Of a DNA stretch of 64,000 bases, positions 26,401 through 33,850 are shown one piece after another. The stretch spans positions 24,366,001 to 24,430,000 of the forward strand of contig QCXZ01000137.1 of the NCBI GenBank assembly GCA_025024175.1, read 5' to 3'. This DNA is from Rhyzopertha dominica. Lineage: Eukaryota > Arthropoda > Insecta > Coleoptera > Bostrichidae. Within the stretch, counting starts at the first letter, position 1; every line of letters starts with the position of its first letter. Under the pieces are notes generated by a model. That model had not been told where the DNA came from, made no database searches, and saw only the letters and a program-made list of their open reading frames with translations. A program made the position numbers and the translations under genes.

Positions 26401-27255
26401 TTTGTAACCGATTGTAAAATACGACTATTTTTGTATATTTCGAAGAAACACATAAAATTTAATGATATATAACGAGAAAAAATTATACTAAGGATATGGA
26501 CCTTGTACTAATTTCGAAGTGATATGGTAAGAAATTAAATAACACCATTTTTTGCTACCGAAAAAAGCCATTCAAAGGTAGTAAAACAGTTTTTCGAAAT
26601 ATATTATAGTAGGTAATCGACATATGAGCCTCAACAGAATTCGACCAACTTTGAAAAACGCCTTGCATGTCGAAATCTAACCAAATTAACCAAGGTTGTT
26701 TGCGCCTTTGAACTATGCTGAAAAAAGGTATAGAAACACCTACTATTACTGTTGAACTTGTACCCTGCAATTTCAATGTAAATAGTCACGCACCCTGTAA
26801 ATATAAATCTATTGTATATATATAATGTATCAGCTTGAATATTTGCAGTTATACCATTTCTGTCCCTAATACTGTGTACATAAACTAAATCGAGTTTCTG
26901 ATTGGCTGTAGTTCGAATCTAAGAAAAGCTTCAGATGTTTNTTAGCAATCAATTATACGNCTAGTAATAAATTTTGAACATAAGTAATTCAAATATTTGC
27001 AGTTATCAGTTGTTTTAAGTACTGAACAAAAGTTATTTTTAAATCTATCTACATTGCTCAGAACGTTGAGTTATTTTCGATAAAACCAGTTCGAAAACTA
27101 ATTTTGTACTTACAGAAAACTATTGTGGTGATACTGCATTCTGTTAGAGTAAAATATAAACCATAGATGAGCAAAATATTCACATGTATACTAAAGAGCA
27201 CTTTCATCCAATCCACCTCGCGTTTTTTGCTCTCAGATATGTCTTCTGCACCCAT
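14141..27255 (-). CDS. Desaturase gene B: complete, intact frame, metal-binding residues lost (pseudoenzyme candidate)
   Basis: Five exons (27255-27114, 23873-23743, 17118-16913, 16860-16675, 14453-14141) join in frame to 325 residues, slightly short for the family. Box 1 is H64-R-L-W-A-H69 and box 2 is H101-R-M-H-H105; both are intact. The following T-D-x-D-P, A-H-F and I-D-M-S-D-L blocks are also typical. The second transmembrane pair follows in exon 4. At the family's N-S-x-x-H ligand site this protein has H209-S-A-I-R213. At the third box (family H-N-x-H-H after G-E-G) it has L239-P-Y-H-Y243, preceded by K-S-Y-W. The P-W-D-Y motif at 246-249 anchors the alignment. In solved stearoyl-CoA desaturases these histidines bind the two metals, so catalysis as known is unlikely. 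Splice phases are all preserved. It could be a regulatory pseudoenzyme or a young pseudogene. Confidence 0.85.
14454..14814 (-). other. Gene B intron 4, 3' part
   Basis: Contains an A/T-only simple repeat (about 14700-14760, units AATAA and TTAA) beside the palindrome described next. Confidence 0.55.
14815..14953. repeat. Perfect 28-bp inverted repeat with hammerhead-like sequence in the 83-bp spacer
   Basis: Arms 14815-14842 and 14926-14953 are exact reverse complements (arm begins GTATATAAATTACTATAACT). On the minus strand the spacer reads GATGATGAGG, a loop, AACCTC, AAAAC, then CGGTAACCG. This resembles an order of CUGAUGA-like box, stem II GAGGTT/AACCTC, GAAAC-like box and minimal stem III CGGT/ACCG. 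Penelope-like elements carry hammerhead ribozymes with minimal stem III, so this may be a decayed copy of such a repeat. Two of the conserved core boxes are mutated, so self-cleavage by this copy is doubtful. Confidence 0.55.
15350..15720. repeat. Two-unit direct repeat, about 230 bp
   Basis: The order 'CATGGTGAA', 'ATCAGCTGA', 'CCATTCTGAATAG', 'ATTGGATAGAA', 'AAAGTACTAA' and 'GAGATATTT/CAGATATTT' occurs twice, starting near 15356 and near 15580. It is diverged. It lies in intron 4 of gene B. Confidence 0.5.
15721..16674 (-). other. Gene B intron 4, 5' part
   Basis: AT-rich intron sequence up to the GTAAGT donor at 16674. Minus-strand frames of about 60 codons here show no domain. Confidence 0.5.
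16675..16860 (-). CDS. Gene B exon 4 (degenerate ligand site)
   Basis: 186 bp, with a TTTTAG acceptor and a consensus GTAAGT donor. It encodes residues 160-222: a membrane pair, Y-W-G-E, then W-L-I-H-S-A-I-R-I-W-G and L-Q-P-G-E-K. In the family this last stretch is W-x-V-N-S-x-A-H-x-x-G followed by x-R-P-Y-D-K. The Asn and His ligands are therefore His and Arg here, and R-P-Y-D is also lost. Confidence 0.85.
16861..16912 (-). other. Gene B intron 3 (52 bp, GC-AG)
   Basis: A very short intron starting GCAAGT and ending TTTTAG. The equivalent intron of gene C is 57 bp and starts GTAATG. Confidence 0.85.
16913..17118 (-). CDS. Gene B exon 3 (histidine box 2), GC donor
   Basis: 206 bp encoding residues 92-159 plus two bases of 160. 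It holds Y-E-W-V-R-Q-H-R-M-H-H-K, the acidic T-D-L-D-P-F-N-P and the I-D-M-S-D-L block, ending F-Q-K-R. The acceptor is TTTTAG. The donor reads AG|GCAAGT, a GC-AG intron; no GT at this spot keeps the frame, and joining to exon 4 restores R-F-Y-W exactly as in the family. Confidence 0.85.
17508..18263. mobile_element. Non-autonomous hAT-type DNA transposon, 756 bp, with 8-bp target duplication
   Basis: The left end begins CAGTGATGGGCGTTTACGCG and the right end finishes CGCGCCCATCACTG. Both ends are flanked by the identical octamer ATAAGAAC (17500-17507 and 18264-18271). A CAGTGATGGGC terminus with an 8-bp duplication is diagnostic of hAT. Subterminal TACGCGTA motifs recur at both ends. An 85-codon plus-strand frame inside has no transposase domain, so it must have moved with help in trans. 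It sits in intron 2 of gene B. Confidence 0.85.
18272..19030 (-). other. Gene B intron 2, unannotated stretch
   Basis: AT-rich with a short CA run near 18378. No gene or element recognised. Confidence 0.4.
19038..19110. repeat. Possible hAT-type terminus
   Basis: CAGTGGCGTATCCAGGAGGG followed by a C-rich stretch looks like the end of a common hAT-like non-autonomous family (CAGTGGCG start). No matching opposite end or target duplication was located. Confidence 0.3.
19960..20260 (+). mobile_element. Possible transposase-derived zinc-finger remnant
   Basis: Two overlapping frames together read Y-L-R-E-W-L then G-G-I-Y-C-K-F-C-K-L-L, followed by S-H-M-K-S-Q-H-I-Y-H-E-H. This order (W-L, C-x-x-C, later H-x(3-6)-H) resembles the N-terminal zinc finger of hAT-like transposases. 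A frameshift separates the two parts and no catalytic domain follows. Low certainty. Confidence 0.3.
20261..23742 (-). other. Gene B intron 2, 5' part
   Basis: AT-rich, with N bases near 22175 and 22194. No conserved exon was found between exons 2 and 3. Broken protein-like stretches near 20560-20960 and 23150-23450 could be transposon debris; none could be assigned. Confidence 0.4.
23743..23873 (-). CDS. Gene B exon 2 (histidine box 1)
   Basis: 131 bp, with a TGCAG acceptor and a CAG|GTAATG donor. It encodes residues 48-91 with G-S-H-R-L-W-A-H-Q-S-Y-K and ends in T-L-T-G-Q. One N at 23868 makes residue 50 unknown, and another N falls in the acceptor tract at 23879. Same length and phases as in genes A and C. 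Confidence 0.85.
24060..24520 (-). mobile_element. Mariner-like transposase remnant (same family as the 44-46 kb element)
   Basis: Minus-strand translation gives K-V-N-V-W, later I-W-F-Q-R-N-G-V-P, then G-K-W-I-R-R-R-E-P and P-G-S-P-N-L-S-P. These are the blocks of the insect mariner-like family that read V-N-V-W-x-G, W-F-x-x-D-G-A-P, R-W-I-G-R and P-R-S-P-D-L-x-P. The catalytic Asp positions appear as Asn in both the second and third blocks. Several stops and shifts; dead. Lies in intron 1 of gene B. Confidence 0.6.
24521..26540 (-). other. Gene B intron 1, no element recognised
   Basis: AT-rich. Short minus-strand frames (e.g. 24580-24765) show no family signature. Confidence 0.4.
26541..26800. 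repeat. Transposon end remnant (CACCCTGTAAAT)
   Basis: GCACCCTGTAAATATAAATC at about 26790 is the reverse complement type of the ACAGGGTG terminus, and the 73-codon minus-strand frame running in from it is of the kind seen inside such inverted-repeat arms. Not a host gene. Confidence 0.35.
27114..27255 (-). CDS. Gene B exon 1
   Basis: ATG at 27255 (context CAAAATGG) encodes 16 polar residues, then W-M-K-V-L-F in place of the family W-R-N, and the first membrane hairpin with L-I-Y-G-L-Y. The donor T|GTAAGT starts at 27113, phase 1. The same frame is open upstream to an ATG at 27387, which would add 44 residues rich in Pro, Cys and Ser and unlike the family N-terminus. I prefer 27255, but a longer start or a 5'UTR exon junction in between is possible. 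Confidence 0.75.
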
Positions 27256-27387
27256 TTTGCGGGACCGCTCGATCACAGAAAGTTCGGTAGATGCTTTATG
27301 CGGCGCACTGGTCGGCAACGATGGGCACGAACAAATGAATGACTTGCAGGGCCATCCGCCAATATAAGCTTGTGGAAAGTTAGGCAT

Positions 27388-27900
27388 TGCTTACCTAAAT
27401 TTAATTAAGGGGTGTCGCCGTTTGTCGCTACCGTGTGCTCGAGAAATTTACTTATTTACAAGAATGTAATGACTTTCAGTCCAGTAGCAAGGTATTAAAG
27501 GCGACGTCCTTCAAAGTAATTTTAAGATCAGATTGTGTATACTTAGAGATTAATGTAATTTGGCATGTGCAAGTAAAACTTCATCAGTTTTTTACCCATA
27601 CATTTTATACTTGAAGCTACATCTTTTTCAGAATTAATGATACGTTTGCATTTGAGTATGAAACTGCGTAACAAATATTATTTTAACCTTTGTTTATTAT
27701 TCTAAAAATAATCACGCTATAATTTGAGTGTATATTAACGCAAAATAGGGCAGCAAGCAGTGTGCGATTTGAAACCGCTAACTTTACTGACTCATATATT
27801 CTAATGCTAATTATTATTAAGAGAAAATGCACAGTAGATAAATATTTAATAGGTAGTTTGTTTTTTAACATATTTTGAACGAATTATTAATATGTTACAC
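27388..27900. other. Region upstream of gene B
   Basis: Candidate 5'UTR and promoter region for gene B. A small GC-richer patch at 27400-27450 lies just upstream of the longer possible start. No core promoter motif can be supported. Confidence 0.35.
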
Positions 27901-28200
27901 TATTATACAGGGTGTTCCACTTGAGGAACAATGAGCTCTCCCGCTGTTAATATTCAGTTTAATAACTTCCTATTATAAAATCTTACGTATTTTACAATTA
28001 TTTTTAGTTATACGGGTTGTCCAATATTCTCTGGGAGCTACATAACATTATTCTTTTTTACGAAAACGCGTATTTACATTCTGAATTTAAAAACGATCAT
28101 ATCAACTTAATGTTCCTTTGCTCCTTTGCAAGTTGAGTGACACTTTAAAAAGAGGATAGTTTGATTTTTTTTACAGAACGACATATCTATTTTCACATTN
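27901..28200. repeat. TATACAGGGTGTTCC transposon-end remnant
   Basis: TTATACAGGGTGTTCCACTT at about 27903 matches the inner start of the mariner-like arms at 44155 and 46050. What follows is AT-rich with no transposase frame. Confidence 0.4.
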
Positions 28201-30339
28201 TATGGCTTTTCGATCGTATTAATAATTGGGTTTATCTGTAGTAACTATTTTAGTAACAAACGACGCAGACGTTGGCAGTTGTTTTTACCTTTTTTGATAT
28301 ACTCGTGTCAGGCCCATAGCTAGGGGCAAACAAAGTTGGCCACTCTATAAAAACGTTGGCAAAGTAAAGGTTACTTAAGTTTATACTGTTTAGTCCGTAT
28401 ATATCCTCTTAAAAACAATTGTACTTCGGACGTGAACCGCATATATTAACATTATTTTTTTGTAAAATTCGGAAGTATGCTAAAATTGAACAGTTTCCAC
28501 CATTTTATAGATCAATAAGTGCACTATAAATTACACTCTCACAAATAGTTGTTTAGTTTCAATACTTTCTGCAATATCGATTTTCAGATTCAAGAATATT
28601 TAGTCATGGATAACTTGATTTTCCAAAGCAATAGAGTTACGCCTAGCTGTCGTTAGTATTTTTGTAGATATTTGCCAAAATAGTTTTTTCTACTTACTTT
28701 ACTTTAATTCTGAATTTTTGTTTATGATATTAAAAAAAACTAGTGAAAAGAAACGTAATAAGTGGCAATACGACGTGAACAGAACAGAAAATAAGAATAC
28801 TTAACACTGCAAATGAAATACAAAACTTTGGAAATGAGTGAAACTACAATAAACCGATTTGTCATCTCTATAAAGTGTATATAACCGATAAATAAAAAAA
28901 AACAAGATGCCTTATAAGCGTCATTGCGTTGAATGCAATAACGAGCATTTCGAAATCTGATACTTTTTAACGTGGTTTTTACTAGTGTAATATTTGTTTG
29001 TTATGCCATAGGCACTATTATAGGCTATGAACTAACACTAGATTGAGAAGTAAATACAAAATATTCGTTAAAGACCGTCAAGATAAGCTATAAAACTAGA
29101 ACATTCATTTTCTCAAGAAAAGTGAAATCACTTGAACTTTTTTTGTAGGTACATACATAAGCAGCAGTTAGAACACACAAAAGTAACTGTATATTGTGGA
29201 AATTAGGTTTTTTTAAATTGATTTATCTCCAGCATATATTACAGATATCTAATACTGGAGCATAATGTATAAGCTATGGATAAATCTTAAAAATAATGAA
29301 ATCTAAATGAAAAACTATTCTCTTTCAGAAACAAAGCTATTGCAATGTCTAAATTAAAAATCTTTATATCTGACTTTAAAGCTGATCTGAATAATTCATA
29401 GATAAAGTAAATTAGATATAACTACATAAATGGTGTCCCTGAATAAAGTTTAAGCGGATTTTATCGGTATAAATAGGGAAATATGTTCCTTCGAACATTT
29501 ATTCGGGAATGCTTCATAAGAGAGCTAGAGCCCTCTGCTGATGGCGTGATGTTTGTTTTTGGTGACCTTTGCAATTGTAGACTTTAGTCCACTGTCCAAG
29601 AAAATCTCATTTCTCTTAAAGACCCAAATGAACTTCTTCCTAAGCATTGTTTTACGCTCTAGACTGTCTAAAAGCGATGATTCTCGTCATCGCCCCTAAC
29701 TACAGTAAACGATTTTTTATAGCACCGTTTAATTCAATATCAAAAAATATTTTCTTAAACTTATGTTAATCAGTTAAACTTGTCTTAAACTGAAACTGTT
29801 TAATGAACATTTTCTCAAAACTTAGCGAAACCTTCTAAGGGAGGTATTTATTTCATCTCTCAGAAGCAACTAACGTTGATATTTATTACCTAATTTTATC
29901 AGTGCTATGTTCTAGTTCAAAATTTGGCGCGTAAAGCATTGTATTCTTTTCGAGGACATTTTAGAAGCAGATTTTTATTAGTGATTATTTTTTAAAGTAT
30001 TATTTCATCTTCCCACTCGGATTTTGCTTTTTAGAATAATTTCTATAGAAGTAAGAGTAAAATTAGACAAGACAAACACGTAGAACATATAATCAGTAAC
30101 TAATTGATGTTTGCAGATTGTAGTTGCAACTATTCATGTTTATTAGTTCCACGGCTTTTCGTTACAAAAGAAGTCAAGAGCACCTAAACAATTTTCAGAT
30201 ACATTTATCTGTTCTTCACATAAAAGAAATAGCCTACCGTTTTTAGTTCAATGGGTACACAGTGTTTGTTCATTCTTTTAGATGAAAAAAGGCCACACAG
30301 TATAACAGATTTTCTGTGCTGACTCTAATTACCTGGTTG
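28201..30339. other. No gene recognised
   Basis: Intergenic DNA between genes B and C. 'CAGGCCCATAGCTAGGGGC' near 28311 resembles a common hAT-type repeat end but no partner end was found. Confidence 0.4.
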
Positions 30340-30625
30340 TTTACTACTAAAAGGGTATCGATAGATTTAATATTATTATATTTAACATTATTAAAAATAT
30401 CGATAACATCCGATATATCAAAATATCGATTAATCCGATTTAAGGATATTTCGAATTATTGATGATTTAATCTGATTTTATATTATTGATAAATCGAATA
30501 ATCGATAATCCGGAATTATGGTACTTGTCTATAATTGCAGTTACCGATGCATAGATAGCATTCGAATAGCATATCGAATATCGGTATTCGATCGATAATT
30601 TTTTTCGATATATCGGCCAGACAAT
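30340..30625. repeat. Cluster of ATCGAT/TATCGATA palindromes
   Basis: Within about 270 bp the motif TATCGATA or a one-base variant occurs at least six times, near 30356, 30397, 30423, 30500, 30585 and 30605, with more CGATATAT runs between. TATCGATA is the DREF site in Drosophila, but similar arrays are also found inside transposon arms. No gene start is visible nearby, so the transposon explanation is as likely. Confidence 0.45.
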
Positions 30626-31189
30626 ATTCAAACTTCTACATATTCTAAATACCAGCACAACCAGTCGCTTCTTCGGTGACATACTTGTTTTCTTTAACAA
30701 TTAGCTCGACGACGCAAAGCTGGTGCCGTTCGAAACGAATCAGCTGGCAACCACAAATTATTTTGACGTGATGGAACTTTCACTTTCGTTGGAAGAACAT
30801 ACTGTCGTTGATTACAAATATTGCAGTCCCGTTTGATAACTGACCTAAATCCGAACACCTATGGGAGCGATACTGGATAATTGACAGATGACGAAATTTA
30901 TTTTATTAATACCTACATCTCACTTATGCTTATGTAAACGTGTGCCTAAATCCGTGATGTCTTCATGTGTTGCCGATCTCGCACGATGTTCATATTGATT
31001 AGTGTTCAATACGAGGTGAAAACTTTGGAATCCGTGTTATTTATGTAGAGTGTGGAGCAGAAATGACGAATTGCTTTGAAAAATTAAAAAGAGTGTTGCC
31101 TGTTTTCATTTGTACTGTGCCCTTTGAGGTTGGCCTTCTCCACACTTTATAACATAGCTCTGTCAAAGTGGTCGAGTAGGTACCTACAA

Positions 31190-31535
31190 CATTTTAAGAT
31201 CTACTAAAGATAAAGTACATTTAGAAAGTGCAGGTGTTTACAAAATTACTTGTTCTTGTGGCAAGTATTACATAGGTCGAACTAAAAAAAAGTAGGTACG
31301 GGTTTGAAAGAACACGTGCTACTAGGCTGTAGCAGAGAGGTAAATATTCCGTAGCTGAACACTCATATTTGACTAAACAAATTATCGAGTTTGATAAACC
31401 AAAATTTTACATAGAGAAAAATATTATAACAAAGGCTAATAAACAAGCTATAGAGGTTTCTAGAAATACTAATAAATTTAATAAGGATTGCGGAAATTGT
31501 GAGTTTGTAAGGCTATTTTCTAGTTATCTTTAAAC
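31190..31535 (+). mobile_element. Penelope-like element fragment with GIY-YIG domain (second copy)
   Basis: Translation gives S-T-K-D-K-V-H-L-E-S-A-G-V-Y-K-I-T-C, then S-C-G-K-Y-Y-I-G-R-T. After one frameshift follow L-K-E-H-V and A-V-A-E-H, then F-D-K-P-K-F-Y, A-I-E-V-S-R-N-T-N-K-F-N and a stop near 31533. This is the full order of the Penelope C-terminus (linker, GIY, YIG, conserved E-H, E-I-x-K-x-x-N-x-F-N tail). It is better preserved than the 4.6 kb copy and only distantly like it. The RT core is missing. Confidence 0.75.
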
Positions 31536-31639
31536 AAGCAGTTCGTGTATATCTATTAGGTAGGTAGTTCGCTTTTCGTCGGTAGGTTTAAATTTAATAA
31601 GGTTGGGGCGTCATTTCTATGACGCCTCCTTTCCTTGGT

Positions 31640-31730
31640 GATTCGTTTATTTACTTTAAAAATTTTGTTTGAACTCGTGTCAGGCAATATTTTGAGGTTC
31701 TCGTCGAAACGTAATTTTTTGTCAATGTTT
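31640..31730 (+). other. Penelope 3' tail with CGAAACG box
   Basis: About 150 bp after the GIY-YIG stop lies TTGAGGTTCTCGTCGAAACG. As at 5.1 kb, the GTCGAAACG box sits shortly downstream of the coding remnant and may be the relic of a hammerhead core. The other core box is not clear. Confidence 0.25.
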
Positions 31731-33184
31731 TATAGTGAAAGCGATCCTTCCGAAAACATATTATCTAACATTATGCACGCTGAAAGCGTTCATTGAATTC
31801 ACCCTCGACATCTACTGTCCCAGTCTATACTTCGAGTACATTCCATCCACATTCCCGCCCTCTAGCTCTTGCTAGGATAACTACTTGCAGCACCCTATTA
31901 CACTGCATCTACATGCCTGCTACTCCCGTCCACAGATGGTGCTTATCCGCAACAACGTGCTGATTTGCACGCGAATCGAGATAAAACAGCACTTCCGATC
32001 ACATTTTGAAACGGGATTCACACTTTTTTATTCACCAGGCACAAACACTATTACTGGATTCTTTACCGATAATTCCATTTCCATTTGGCATAGTTTAGTG
32101 TTCGGCTCCTCTTCTGTTGGTTTTCCATTGTACGCTTGTAGTAAATGCAAACTTTCTGGAACATGATTTGTTCTCCCACATTCGAAGATTTATATTTGTT
32201 GTCCTTCTTATTAGGTAAACTTGTTGCGAAATAATTTTTTCCTTGTTTATTTGGAATGAATTTGTTCTTTCCGTCGGGAGAATATGGTACGGCAACTAAT
32301 AAAATTGTTGTGCTATTTTCAGTTACCATCGTCGACTTTAGTTTAACATCGTGGTCAAGCAAACGAATTTCGCAAACCCAATGGTGNGGTTTTCTTCTCT
32401 GAAAGTTTATAGGGCCAGGAGTTTGTTCGACACTTTACCCATTTCGTCAATTCGCACACCAGCTGCAATGCAGTGGTGTTTTACCCTCCGATTTCAAATG
32501 TAGCATGCGCTTGCGAGTGGCTAGTTGAATTGCTAGACCGCGCGTTTCGTAAATTGCGTCCACTTTATCTTTGGCAAAACGCAATTACGCGTCGCCTAGA
32601 TACTCCATCAGCACATTTCGGGCTATCATGTTTCTGCTACTCCATTGTTCATCAGGACCTTTTGGAATGTCCTGAGCGATCACTTGCGGCACATTGAATT
32701 CGCACTGTAAACTGTGGTTCTGGTGTAGTTCTGCCATGATTTACTGGTTCACACAACTTACTGTTCATGAAATTACTTTTCACCTGGGCCCATAACCTGT
32801 TAACAGAGCAGGTAAAAGAGTAAGGTAGTAAAGGACTTTAGTTAAACTTCTTTATACAGGCGCTATTTTTAAAGAACTAACTTCGTAATATATTCTGTGT
32901 CCCTATATACATCAAAGTCTGCTTGCTCAAACTAAAGGTTTTCTCTTAGAATATCAGTGTCCACTTCATTCGGAAATACCTCAGCCAGTGCATCTAGCAA
33001 ATTATTTCAGAAATTCTAAACGCATATTTGCCGTTTATCTTCAAAAAAGTAAGGACCGATAATGCGTTGACCAATTGTAATCTCTTTTTAAAATGTAAAG
33101 ACTTAAATTATTTTATGATATTTTATTCACGTATTTTTTATATTAACAACTTGTGTTTTTTTAAACTCTGAAAACAATATAATG
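31731..33184. other. Unassigned, comparatively GC-rich segment
   Basis: Base composition is richer in G+C than the surroundings, especially 31800-32000 and 32480-32700. Minus-strand frames (32063-32362, 99 codons) and plus-strand frames (32473-32697) show no domain I can name. Since it follows the BEL/Pao tail on the minus strand it may include LTR sequence, but no LTR pair was found. Confidence 0.35.
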
Positions 33185-33520
33185 TCACACACGCACTGGA
33201 TATCTGGATTTGCAACATGCTGGCCCCCGTAATTCGATGGATAACTGCAATATGTCCTTGTCTGCTCCTAAGTCTAGTACCACCAGTTTTGACACTGGTC
33301 TTCGGAAGCTCGTTCCTTGGGCATCGCGAACCGTTACCACTCGTACTTTGTTGTCTTTAGCAGGAAATGTTGCAGTCACAGTTGCCTTTTTTCCACGTAT
33401 TTCTTGGTGAGTTTTCATCTGCCACCCACACCACATCGCCAATTTTGATTGGTTTGTTATCTGTTAACCACTTTTGTCGTTTAATCAATGTTGGCAGATA
33501 TTCATTAATCCATCTGGACT
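33185..33520 (-). mobile_element. BEL/Pao retrotransposon polyprotein C-terminus (DUF5641-like)
   Basis: Minus-strand translation reads R-W-I-N-E-Y-L-P-T-L, R-Q-K-W, I-G-D-V-V-W-V-A-D-E-N-S-P-R and W-K-K-G. After one extra base it continues T-V-T-A-T-F-P, V-R-V-V-T-V-R and R-R-P-V-S-K-L. That is the full order of the domain closing BEL/Pao polyproteins. A second shift near the end puts M-L-Q-I in another frame. Two frameshifts make it inactive. Confidence 0.75.
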
Positions 33521-33584
33521 AAAACATGTCTGTTAATTTTTGTGCGCACCTCCAACTGTTGCTTGGAGTCCACTTCTGGTCAAT

Positions 33585-33850
33585 TAATATAATATAATGT
33601 CACCAATGATGCCTGCTTAAACATTAAGCTTCGGAGGAAGTTACGTGTGTAATTCATGAACCCACTGTGGACTTCCTCGTGTCCAGAAACGACAATTGTT
33701 ACGATTGATTATACCGTTTAAATAAAACGTTGCTTGGTATGAAAACACAATATTACTTAAAATGTTAGGGTCAGGCTCAATTTTATCACCTGTTAACGTT
33801 TCCAACATGGCTCAATTAATTATTTTTCGTTGTCATGGAAGACTTGATGC
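33585..33850 (-). mobile_element. Tc1/mariner-type transposase remnant
   Basis: Directly next to the BEL/Pao tail, same strand. Translation gives a segment ending Q-A-T-F-Y-L-N-G-I-I-N-R-N-N-C-R-F-W, then W-V-H-E-L-H-T, P-P-K-L-N-V and A-G-I-I-G-D-I-I. This follows the transposase order L-N-G-x-V-N-R-H-N-C-R-Y-W, H-T-Q, K-L-N-V-W-x-G-I. Stops replace Gln after H-T and Trp after N-V. The first catalytic Asp is replaced (Y-Q-A-T-F for D-E-A-T-F). Confidence 0.65.

Noticed and set aside
31885..32697. GC-richer frames considered as a host gene
   Set aside because: Frames on both strands overlap, none has a recognisable domain, and the region adjoins retroelement debris.
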